Positions 7,901 through 13,834 of a DNA stretch of 13,834 nucleotides are shown here, piece by piece. The stretch is from assembly GCA_043820045.1 (NCBI GenBank), contig JBDREF010000057.1, positions 1-13,834 on the forward strand. Reading direction: 5' to 3'. Numbering within the stretch: the first letter of the stretch is position 1; every line of letters begins with the position of its first letter. A program made the translations under genes and the position numbers. The notes below the pieces were generated by a model. The model was given only the letters and a program-made list of their open reading frames with translations. It was not told where the DNA came from and did no database searches. The DNA comes from JBDREF01 sp043820045 (lineage in GTDB: Bacteria; Planctomycetota; Phycisphaerae; Sedimentisphaerales; Anaerobacaceae).

Positions 7901-8072
7901 AATAACGCCGAATCTCTTTTGCCGCCAAACGCTCGGGAATCGTCGCGTCCGACGGACTGACGATAGTCACCGACGGATTGCCGCCTTTGGGTCCTTGCAT
8001 GGCCGAGCAGCCAATTACAGCTAACGCCGCACAGCACGAAATCAGCACCAGGAAACAGGTTCTTCTGCTCAT
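4986..8072 (-). CDS. large lipoprotein, alpha-glucuronidase/DUF4838-like with inserted malectin-like domain
   Basis: A 1028-residue predicted lipoprotein: basic start, hydrophobic core and lipobox VIGC (Cys22). Residues about 35-170 match the N-terminal domain of GH67 alpha-glucuronidases and DUF4838 proteins (PERLAAKEIRRYLYLRTGK; GTLYAAYRFAEHLGVRFYL). Residues about 180-545 look like a TIM-barrel glycosidase; YYWFWTPEGWTW (382-393, Glu389) is the most likely catalytic strand, with Glu337 as another candidate. A malectin-like carbohydrate-binding domain (about 552-690) follows, with YTVTLKFCEP, RVFGVELQGK and RKINCGGP. The barrel-associated helices then resume at DFYVDWASAQFGPAAAEQIARLF (713-735), so the malectin part is an insertion. 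A beta-rich end (about 920-1028) finishes the protein. TAAGGAGGT seven bases before the ATG confirms the start. It probably binds or cleaves a uronate-containing glycan handled by the coupled sulfatases; the exact reaction is unproven. Confidence 0.8.
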   Translation of the reverse strand: MSRRTCFLVLISCCAALAVIGCSAMQGPKGGNPSVTIVSPSDATIPERLAAKEIRRYLYLRTGKVVPIVQSDGRLPSTAHLIVVGQEGRPAVEKLAGRDTGLAALVNALGSEQYLLKTFDLANRQVVLVAGGDPIGTLYAAYRFAEHLGVRFYLHGDVVPDERIALRIPDLDERGKPLFETRGIQPFHDFPEGPDWWNADDYKAIMAQLPKLRMNFFGLHTYPQGGVGPEPTVWIGLPGDFNEDGTVKFSYPSRHFTTANVTGAWGYEPTKTGDYTFGAGQMFESDDYGPDYMHGMNPWTQLSGEKANELFDRMGNTLAEAFGYAHALGVKTCVGTETPLIIPDAVRERIKAMGKDPSDPAVAQELYEGMFRRIAKAYPLDYYWFWTPEGWTWGNPKDEEVEATAADFRAAIAAAQRVNAPFTLATCGWVLGPPKDRALFDNVLPKEMPMSCINRNVGFAPVESGFARVEGRPKWAIPWLEDDPALIIPQLWVGRMRRDAADSLAYGCTGLLGIHWRTRILGPNVSALAHAAWEQRGWNPDFGKAIQPPQPKLTEGREGGNVASFPNNQIADTENDPLYQTVVWDVKAYRLKVPDATYTVTLKFCEPHYEAAGKRVFGVELQGKKVIDRLDVFAETGKNRALDYTFEGIKTENGFLEISFENVVEFPCIAAFVVQGRDVTRKINCGGPAHEDYQADLPAAESDDRPRDLPAYDFYVDWASAQFGPAAAEQIARLFTSLDGGPTTAERGQRGASLPRPSTWVKGPGGINPDERPWEQVSKEYAFVEELAKLRPRVKGGGRLERFDYWLNNFRYLRAVGQVNCTWARFNAAMKKVKDEKEPEARRRLARRTALPIRKELVAQVADVHRYLLATVTTNGGMGNVTNWQQHVMPMLLTGPGNELAEILGEDLPADAIPSKAYPAEAGLRLIVPTVRSSLMADEGLELKAIVLASDQPGDVAMYWRPMGKGEYKRTPLTHVARGVYSVQIPAEKIKSDLEYYIKASSADGREITFPASAPNISQTVVVLKERL
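4990..5000 (-). promoter_or_regulatory. Shine-Dalgarno of the lipoprotein sulfatase, within the upstream gene
   Basis: On the minus strand AAGGAG (5000-4995) stands five bases before the ATG at 4989, inside the last codons of the glycosidase-like gene. It supports this start and the four-base ATGA coupling. The other sulfatase has the same AAGGAGAG string before its start. Confidence 0.75.
6003..6420 (-). other. malectin-like domain inserted in the glycosidase-like lipoprotein
   Basis: Residues about 552-690 of the 1028-residue protein. The pattern is of malectin/di-glucose-binding type: an opening Y-Q-T-V-V-W strand, 'P-x-x-Y-T-V-x-L-x-F-x-E' seen as PDATYTVTLKFCEP, RVFGVELQGK, a strand ending FPCIAAFVV, and INCGGP. 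INCGGP normally opens a malectin domain; here it closes it, as in a circularly permuted order. Boundaries are approximate. Confidence 0.6.
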
Positions 8073-8079
8073 TCGAATG

Positions 8080-8088
8080 ACCTCCTTA
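8080..8088 (-). promoter_or_regulatory. strong Shine-Dalgarno of the glycosidase-like lipoprotein gene
   Basis: TAAGGAGGT on the minus strand, seven bases before the ATG at 8072, is a near-perfect anti-16S complement and the strongest ribosome binding site seen in the operon. It suggests higher translation of this gene than of the two haem-protein genes before it. Confidence 0.75.
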
Positions 8089-8111
8089 TTTTGTCATTGT
8101 GCCTGGTAGTT

Positions 8112-9995
8112 CTATTGAGACAGGACAAATGCGGCCAACTCCTTTATCTGGTTATCAGTCAGAGTAGATGTAACGCCGTGCTTGTCATTCGGATTGTACG
8201 TTGTCAGTACTTCTTCCACGGTAGCGGCCCGTCCGTCATACAGATACGGCGCGGTGCGCCAGATTTCAACGAGCGTTGGTGTATCGAAGAGCCGATCCTT
8301 ATCGAGACCTGCGCCGGTGCCGACGTTATACTTTTGCAAGTCCGTGTGCAGAGACCCGCTGTGGCATGAAATGCAGCCAGCCCTTTCGAACAGCTTTCGC
8401 CCTCGCTCGGCCGAGTTACTCAGTTTGCCGTCCAGCAGATAAGGGCTCGGGGCCGGTTTGAGCGATTTTAGGTACTCGTCTATCGCTACGGCGTCTTCTT
8501 CCGGGCGCACGGCAAAGAGTATATGTCTGATTCCGGCCCGCACCGCCTCCTCGGCGTTTTCACGGGCCCCCGTTATCATCGCGGGCGGCGTCTCGTGCGC
8601 CAATAAAAGGCTCTTGGTATTCTTCGGATTGCCAATGCCGTCATTGAGCAGATCCCAGTTCAGGGCATCGACGCGAGCCTCGGACGGGTGACAACTGGCG
8701 CAGCTTTGCCAGCTTTGAAAACAAATGAGAGCATCGTTGAAAAGCATCTCGCCCTTTCGTCTTGCTGTCATTTGCATTTTCGGCCCGAGGGCAATCGACG
8801 CAGTCTTGAATCTCGAATTCTCGCCGATGTCAACAACCGCCAGGCTATCGCTGAAGTATTCTGCGACATAAGCTTTGCGCCCAATGACTGCAAGCGCCCG
8901 CGGGCCGTTGCCGGGCAGCTTGATGCGTTCTCGCATGCCGTAGAGGAAGCTCAACTCGTTGGGAATGTTTGAGCCAGACCCGCTGCCGTAACTGTATGCC
9001 GTGTACGGGTCTGCTGTGAGTCTCTGGGCCTGCGCGCCTCTGCGGCGCCTATCGGCGAAGATCTTATCGATCAGGGGACGGATTTCTATTACGCTCAGCT
9101 CATGTGTTCCTGCCTGCGTAACGCAGAGGAGTTTTCCATCGTCTGTGCAGGCGAGGGCCCAAGGATTGGCGGCGCCATAATCTACGTCATCCAGAAGAAC
9201 GGTTTCCAGCAGTGTCCTGTATCTGGCGTCTATAATGCTCACGGCGTTCGTATTCATCCAGCCTCGCTCCAACTGCGTGGTCGGGACCGTGTACCGAGCG
9301 AGAATGTGCGAGACGAACACGAATGTGCCGTCCGGCGAGACAGCAATGTCCTGGAGGCCCGTGCTCCCGTTGGGCAGGGAGATGTCGATTTCAAAGGCCG
9401 CCCTTTCTGCGTTCATGACCGAAACATTGCAGGCAACCGAGTCGCCGTTGGCAGGTCCCGCAGGCAGATGGTTGCCCACGTAGAGCCACTTGCCATCCGG
9501 CGTAATGTCGGCGGCCACGGGCTCCCGCAGGGCTTTGATTTTCGCGACCTGTTTACCGTCGGCGGTGCTTACCACCGAGATGTCGTTGTCAAAACGATTG
9601 CAGACATAAAGCATCCTGCCGTCAGCGCTGAGAACCGGGGACATCGCCCCGTAACCGGCGGCGATTTTCCTGATGATCCTGTTGGCATCTGTTTTGATAA
9701 CGCAAACGCATCCGCCCTGAGCCGCGCAGGTGACATAGAGATACTCCCCATCGCCGCTCAGGGCAAGGCCGGTCGGCTCTGCGGGAACATCGATTGTCGC
9801 AGTGACTCTGGCTGCGGCGGTGTCGAAGACTGCAACTTTGTTGGCCGTAGCCTCAGCAATATAAAGCACGCGACCCGCCTTATCCGCAGCAAGTGCTGCC
9901 GGTGAAAGGTACTCTTCTTCGGCAGCAACGATGCCGGCGAGTGACAGAAACATACTCGTCCACACAGTCACCGTAGTCATAAAACGTCTGCTCAT
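8112..9995 (-). CDS. exported YVTN beta-propeller fused to a di-haem cytochrome c peroxidase/MauG-like domain
   Basis: A 627-residue protein with an N-terminal signal peptide (hydrophobic VWTSMFLSLAGIVAA, likely cut near residue 25). Residues about 28-390 are repeated propeller blades of the YVTN type (GEYLYVTCA, GRMLYVCNR, GKWLYVGNH, GTFVFVSH). Residues about 405-627 form a di-haem domain of the CCP/MauG superfamily, with haem sites CASCH (432-436) and CISCH (541-545) and the conserved FDTPTLVEIWRTAPYLYDGR stretch. CCP enzymes reduce peroxide in the periplasm and MauG-like ones oxidise protein or small-molecule targets; which applies here is not visible. A stretch rich in Arg, Gly and Ser (315-343) links the last blades. 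The gene starts 18 bases after the HzsA-like stop, with a weak GGTGGAG ribosome binding site; an in-frame ATG five codons later is less likely. It lies 39 bases before the glycosidase gene. Confidence 0.87.
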   Translation of the reverse strand: MSRRFMTTVTVWTSMFLSLAGIVAAEEEYLSPAALAADKAGRVLYIAEATANKVAVFDTAAARVTATIDVPAEPTGLALSGDGEYLYVTCAAQGGCVCVIKTDANRIIRKIAAGYGAMSPVLSADGRMLYVCNRFDNDISVVSTADGKQVAKIKALREPVAADITPDGKWLYVGNHLPAGPANGDSVACNVSVMNAERAAFEIDISLPNGSTGLQDIAVSPDGTFVFVSHILARYTVPTTQLERGWMNTNAVSIIDARYRTLLETVLLDDVDYGAANPWALACTDDGKLLCVTQAGTHELSVIEIRPLIDKIFADRRRRGAQAQRLTADPYTAYSYGSGSGSNIPNELSFLYGMRERIKLPGNGPRALAVIGRKAYVAEYFSDSLAVVDIGENSRFKTASIALGPKMQMTARRKGEMLFNDALICFQSWQSCASCHPSEARVDALNWDLLNDGIGNPKNTKSLLLAHETPPAMITGARENAEEAVRAGIRHILFAVRPEEDAVAIDEYLKSLKPAPSPYLLDGKLSNSAERGRKLFERAGCISCHSGSLHTDLQKYNVGTGAGLDKDRLFDTPTLVEIWRTAPYLYDGRAATVEEVLTTYNPNDKHGVTSTLTDNQIKELAAFVLSQ

Positions 9996-10013
9996 GTCTG
10001 ATTTACTCCACCA

Positions 10014-12509
10014 CTACTTGTTCCGGTTTATCCCGGCGTCGGGCCGGTACCACAGCGACCGCCAGTATGCCCGGTCGATGGCATAAACATCTATCCCGGC
10101 ATCTGCGGCAAGATTCTCCGGGATAATCCCGTACCGCTTCATCTCGCGGACGTACGTCGGTATCGGACGAAAGTCGGGCATGTCGAATCGCTTGATTTTG
10201 TCGAGGTGTTTTTGGCCGGCCACACATAAAGCCAGAATAGTCTGATAGTCCGGGTCGCTGGTGTCGGCGAAAACGCCGGCAGGTGCGACGGCTTGTTCGT
10301 TCCCGGCCGCGGTTTTACACAGGCCGTAACCACCCGCGTGTTCGGAAAGCGGCGCCAGCAGAATCAGCGATTTGTCCGGCCGTGTCAGATTGAATACGAT
10401 GTTTCGCAAGGAACCTTCGGAGAGGGCATGCGGCATCGGCATCAACCTCGGCGTCGATTTGTTGTGGCAGGGCTCACAACGTCGCTGGACCGCTCTCGCC
10501 GCCGCGATAGTGCTCGGCCATTGCCGGTCGGATATGTCCAGGCAGTTCTCATAGCTGCCTCCGATCATACCGCTGCCGAGTGCCGCGTACGTGCCGGGGT
10601 AGGACGCCCCGGCCTCTATCCAGTAGCGAACCATGTCCAACTCGTGGCTCGTTGCCTCGACGCCGCAATGGCCGCCGTCGAGTTTCTTCATCAGCGGACT
10701 GACACTGCTGCCGATAGACCTCGGCGCAAGATTGCTTTTCGGCTCGTTGCGTCCGTCAACGAACTGACGTAAGACGGTCAACATGAAGTAACTGTGGGAA
10801 AACACCGGGCCCCGGTCGCCGCTTAGAATTACCCTTCCCGCCCAGGGGCCGCCGTCCGCGGTTGCTTCGTAGCCGTGGCAGCTTAGACAATGCTTGTCAA
10901 GGATGGGCTGAATGTCTCGCGGAAAGTCAAACACATCCGGAATGCCGGCAAGGGGTGTGATCTTCTTCGGCGGGTACTTTAGGGCCAGCAGCGCACTGCG
11001 GTCAACGTTCATCGGCGTCCGGGTGCGCTGCTCGTGGCAGCCGATACAACTGGTCGTTTCGCCGGGCATGACCGTCAGGAAGCTCTGCATCCTCTTGACG
11101 GAGTTGTTGTTTCCGTCCAGCGCCACAAAAAACAGACTTCTCAGGGCCGGCAGTTCCATGTAAGCCGATCCGTCCGGCTCAACAGGTATGGTGCCGAGGA
11201 TTCGCTCTAATGTGAATGTCCCGCCCAGACTCACCGGCTGCATGCCGCCTGTATAGTGGATGGGCATGGGCAGGGTCTCCAGTACGAGCAGTTTCTTGAT
11301 CTCGCCCGGCTTGACGCCTTCCATGTTCCTGCCTTCGTAGATGTTGGAGAGAACAAGTCGGCCGGTCGTCTCTTCGAGATCCACTCGTGGCGGGATAAGT
11401 CGCTCGCGCGGTCTCGATACCAGAGGACGAGGCTCGTGGCACTGCACGCCGGCCCGGGCAAGCTCCGCCGGAAGGTTGTAGATTTCACTCGTCTGACCGG
11501 TACCGTTCATCAGCAGCAGTCTCGTGCCCTGCACAACAAGGAAACAATCTTCCGAGAGCGGGTAAGGATCGCGGTAGTTCTTTTGCTTGTTCACCAGCCT
11601 GGCGGAGCCCGGCTCATCGGGGCCGGCTTTGGGCGTGACAATGGTTATCTCGCCGTCGTGCTCCTTGCGCCCATGTCCGGGCGAGAAAACCGCCACCACT
11701 TTTTCTGTGCCGGGAATCGGCTTGGCGTCGATCATCACGATGCCGGGGTGAAAATTGCCGTAGTAAACCATCTGCCCGGTCCCATCAGGATTGATCGTCC
11801 AGAGGTGGTGGTAGTGTACCTGGCTGCGGTCAACATATTCCCATCGCTGGTACAGCACACGGCCGTCCGGCAGCGGCCAGGGGGTATTCTCCTGCTCGCT
11901 GTTACTGGATATAGGGCGGATGTTCTTGCCGTCGGCATCGCACCGATAAAGTATCGCCACCTGGGTCAGCCAGCAATTAACCCAGCGTTTGCAGCGGTTT
12001 GAGCAGAACACAATTGTCTCGTCCGGCAGGTAAGTCGGCTCGATGTCGTCGTAGGGACCGTCTGTGAGTTGCTCAAGCTCGCCGCCGTCGGCATTGATCC
12101 GGTACAGATGAAAGTTCTCCGAGCCGGCCTTGCGGTAGGAGAATATGATTGTACGGCCGTCGTAATGCACCTGCGGGTCGCGAACGGTGCCTTCGGAGTC
12201 GTCCAGCAGTACAGTGACTTCTCTGGTTCTGACGTTGAGCTTGCACAATCGACCCATCGCCCGATAGGCTTTGCGGTCTGCGCTGTCGGCGTAGTAGCCG
12301 AAATTGGCGTACCAGTGTGGGTCGTAATTCAACTGACGGCAGGCAAAGACAATCTCGTCAACGTGTGCCATTGGTCCGGCGAGGAATTCTTCGAGCAGAT
12401 TCTGCTTACCCGTCGGCGATTTGTTTGCCTGGGCCGGCGCAGCCGAAGCAATAAGTACTGCACACATAATCGCGTAAAGAATGCCTGGTCGCTCTCGTTG
12501 TCTCGCCAT
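10014..12509 (-). CDS. HzsA-like exported three-haem propeller protein
   Basis: An 831-residue secreted cytochrome resembling the alpha subunit of hydrazine synthase. A signal peptide ends near AQA (26-28). TolB-like propeller blades (ADGGELEQLTDGPYDD; DPQVHYDGRTIIFSYR; DGTGQMVYYG) fill roughly residues 45-430. Then come three haem sites: CIGCH (488-492), CLSCH (541-545) and CEPCH (678-682). The CLDISDRQWP and HAGGYG motifs are family signatures. Many Planctomycetota outside the anammox group carry such HzsA-related proteins with no known function. From memory of the Kuenenia enzyme, an axial Tyr lies four residues after one CxxCH; here that position is Ala, so hydrazine synthesis is unlikely. 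ATG 12509 is preferred for its good signal peptide and weak GTGGTGA. A TTG at 12524 that overlaps the upstream stop (TTGA) would add five residues but has no ribosome binding site. Confidence 0.87.
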   Translation of the reverse strand: MARQRERPGILYAIMCAVLIASAAPAQANKSPTGKQNLLEEFLAGPMAHVDEIVFACRQLNYDPHWYANFGYYADSADRKAYRAMGRLCKLNVRTREVTVLLDDSEGTVRDPQVHYDGRTIIFSYRKAGSENFHLYRINADGGELEQLTDGPYDDIEPTYLPDETIVFCSNRCKRWVNCWLTQVAILYRCDADGKNIRPISSNSEQENTPWPLPDGRVLYQRWEYVDRSQVHYHHLWTINPDGTGQMVYYGNFHPGIVMIDAKPIPGTEKVVAVFSPGHGRKEHDGEITIVTPKAGPDEPGSARLVNKQKNYRDPYPLSEDCFLVVQGTRLLLMNGTGQTSEIYNLPAELARAGVQCHEPRPLVSRPRERLIPPRVDLEETTGRLVLSNIYEGRNMEGVKPGEIKKLLVLETLPMPIHYTGGMQPVSLGGTFTLERILGTIPVEPDGSAYMELPALRSLFFVALDGNNNSVKRMQSFLTVMPGETTSCIGCHEQRTRTPMNVDRSALLALKYPPKKITPLAGIPDVFDFPRDIQPILDKHCLSCHGYEATADGGPWAGRVILSGDRGPVFSHSYFMLTVLRQFVDGRNEPKSNLAPRSIGSSVSPLMKKLDGGHCGVEATSHELDMVRYWIEAGASYPGTYAALGSGMIGGSYENCLDISDRQWPSTIAAARAVQRRCEPCHNKSTPRLMPMPHALSEGSLRNIVFNLTRPDKSLILLAPLSEHAGGYGLCKTAAGNEQAVAPAGVFADTSDPDYQTILALCVAGQKHLDKIKRFDMPDFRPIPTYVREMKRYGIIPENLAADAGIDVYAIDRAYWRSLWYRPDAGINRNK

Positions 12510-12520
12510 TGTCACCACTT

Positions 12521-13834
12521 TCAATCATGCGTCACTTCATCGCGGGGGACGATATTCGCCGAGGTCGCATATTTTTGGTCCGGCGACTCTATCTCACATA
12601 CAACTCGAAATCCGACGTTATGGACTCGCTGCCACGCCGGATAACTCAAACGAAACGCAGAACGGCACCGTTCGGGCCGATCACACCATGAACCTCCTCG
12701 TACAACCTTCCGCCCCGATTCGGTTATTCCATTGCGACCGTCGTCGGCTTCATAGGGATAGGGCTTATAAGTCGTTCGCGTCCATTCGGCGGCGTTGCCG
12801 TGCATGTCATAAAGGCCCCAGACGTTGGGCCGGTAGCCCCCAACGTCCGCTGTTTGGATAGTCCCATCGTCGAAGCGTATGTCGCAAAGGATGTTTCCTC
12901 CATAGACGGCCGATTCCAGGATGCCTTTGCCGAAATGCGCCACAATGTTTGACTCCAACCCGCCGGTGGGCTTCGGGCTGACGCTAAGTAACTGATCGGC
13001 GACGTTGGCCCATCGCGAAAAATCCGTATCAACCCGGCCGTATGAAAGCGGGCTCCCAGAGCCGGCACGACAAGCATACTCCCACTGGGCCTCGGTAGGC
13101 AGAGTGAAGTTCATACCGGTCTTTATTGAAAGCCAGCGGCAGAACTCAAGGGCCTGCTGCCATGAAACGCGAACCGCCGGCTGATGAGGCTTGGCAAGCG
13201 ACAGACCCGGCCCGTCAGGCCCCTGGAAACGCTTCGTGAAATACCCCGAGTCGTGACTCGAGTCAAAAAGGCCGAATTGCTCATTGGTGACTTCGCAAGC
13301 CCCCATCCAGAAGTCTCGATCAATCGAAACGGCGGCGGGGGGGCGCTCATCCGCTTGGCCGGCCGGGTCACCCATGACAAAGCTGCCTGCCGGAATACGC
13401 ACCAGCTTGATTGTTACGCCGCGAAGGTCGATCGTTTTCTCCGGCTCATCGGCTTCTTGTTGCCGGCTGCGAGCCTGCTCGGCATTGAAAGGCCAGCCTG
13501 CAAGTTCCGGACTCTGCCGCCTTGCTTCGGGCTCCGGCTCCGGGACTACCGCCTGGATGGGCGTGCAGGAAATCTCCGGGATCAGTTCGGGATTCTCCTT
13601 TGGCCCGTTATGCAGCCGGGACAACTCGCGCCTCCGCCGGTCGGCGCCTTCAGGAATCGGACCCACCTCGCCCCATGTCCCATGACACGGGCCATTCAGG
13701 TCGATCCAGGTGATGAGGCGGTCCCACGATTCATCGTCCAGCTTAACGTTGTGATGGCCTTTGCTCAGTATTTGCACCAGCTCGCTCGTGTCGGCGTGAT
13801 ATTCGCCCGGCACCAGCAGGCCGACGTGATCCTC
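12521..13834 (-). CDS. C-terminal part of an HzsA-like / FGE-sulfatase-domain fusion protein (5' end outside the window)
   Basis: The frame stays open to the window edge, giving 437 visible residues. A GTG at 13813 could be called as a start, but the frame before it (EDHVGLLVPGEYHADTSELV) is continuous with a conserved motif, so the gene begins beyond 13834. Visible parts: an HzsA-like tail (13664-13834; KGHHNVKLDDESWDRLITWIDLNGPCHGTW), a Pro/Glu-rich linker, then an FGE-sulfatase (SUMF1/EgtB/PvdO superfamily) domain at 12599-13417. The latter has IPAGSFVMGDPAG, LPTEAQWEYACRAG, VWGLYDMHGNAAEWT and RGGSW. FGE domains convert an active-site Cys of sulfatases to formylglycine, while relatives do other oxidations. 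The end reads RGGSWCDRPERCRSAFR: two cysteines five residues apart, not the classical four. It leads the minus-strand run and ends 11 bases before the HzsA-like ATG. Enzyme activity is uncertain. Confidence 0.85.
   Translation of the reverse strand, partial: EDHVGLLVPGEYHADTSELVQILSKGHHNVKLDDESWDRLITWIDLNGPCHGTWGEVGPIPEGADRRRRELSRLHNGPKENPELIPEISCTPIQAVVPEPEPEARRQSPELAGWPFNAEQARSRQQEADEPEKTIDLRGVTIKLVRIPAGSFVMGDPAGQADERPPAAVSIDRDFWMGACEVTNEQFGLFDSSHDSGYFTKRFQGPDGPGLSLAKPHQPAVRVSWQQALEFCRWLSIKTGMNFTLPTEAQWEYACRAGSGSPLSYGRVDTDFSRWANVADQLLSVSPKPTGGLESNIVAHFGKGILESAVYGGNILCDIRFDDGTIQTADVGGYRPNVWGLYDMHGNAAEWTRTTYKPYPYEADDGRNGITESGRKVVRGGSWCDRPERCRSAFRLSYPAWQRVHNVGFRVVCEIESPDQKYATSANIVPRDEVTHD

Noticed and set aside
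9102..9905. Long plus-strand open frame (267 codons) opposite the YVTN-CCP gene
   Set aside because: It is antisense to a well-supported gene, shows no recognisable domain and is Arg/Gly/Val-rich as expected from the complement of GC-rich codons.
11256..12002. Plus-strand open frame (248 codons) opposite the HzsA-like gene
   Set aside because: It lies wholly within a propeller gene with clear motifs; no ribosome binding site or domain is seen.
13330..13345. G-rich homopolymer that might mark a frameshift in the FGE-like gene
   Set aside because: The reading frame is continuous through it and the domain motifs on both sides stay in phase.
10014..13834. Anammox-type hydrazine synthase locus
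   Set aside because: Only alpha-like proteins are present, with no beta/gamma subunits or hydrazine dehydrogenase; the expected axial Tyr position is Ala and the neighbours are glycan genes.

Overview
The window looks like a chromosomal segment from a Planctomycetota-type bacterium, possibly of the Phycisphaerae/Sedimentisphaerales kind. This is inferred from gene content: Tat-exported sulfatases, a hydrazine-synthase-alpha-like (HzsA-like) cytochrome, a YVTN-propeller/di-haem peroxidase fusion, and an FGE-type domain fused to an HzsA-like C-terminus. Verrucomicrobiota or Kiritimatiellota cannot be excluded. No rRNA, tRNA, CRISPR array, insertion sequence or phage gene is visible.

Plus strand, 1-1801. 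The window opens inside a gene whose C-terminus is a lamin-tail domain (to 331). After a 157-base gap comes a very short MerR-type DNA-binding protein (489-746). It overlaps by one base an MCE/MlaD-type lipid-binding membrane protein (746-1801) that has a long helical tail with an internal 32-residue repeat. No MlaE permease or MlaF ATPase gene lies beside it.

Minus strand, 13834-1947. Six genes run in one direction with spacings of 11, 18, 39, -4 and 88 bases, which fits one transcription unit whose promoter lies beyond the right edge. In transcription order they are: (1) the 3' part of a large protein with an HzsA-like tail and a C-terminal FGE-sulfatase domain; (2) an exported HzsA-like propeller protein with three CxxCH haem sites; (3) an exported YVTN propeller fused to a di-haem (MauG/CCP-like) domain; (4) a 1028-residue lipoprotein with an alpha-glucuronidase-like N-terminus, a glycosidase-like barrel and a malectin-like domain inserted before the C-terminal helices; (5) a Tat-lipoprotein sulfatase with CSPTR; (6) a Tat-exported sulfatase with CSASR.

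How they may work together (inference): genes 4-6 form a cell-surface or periplasmic module for a sulfated, possibly uronate-containing glycan. The two sulfatases remove sulfate and the glycosidase-like lipoprotein binds or cuts the sugar chain. Both sulfatases need a formylglycine made from cysteine, so an FGE-like domain in the same unit is suggestive, but its C-terminal cysteines do not match the classical catalytic pair. The five haem sites in genes 2 and 3 make the operon unusual: a redox arm is co-transcribed with a desulfation module, and its role is not known. The HzsA-like similarity is not evidence for anammox.
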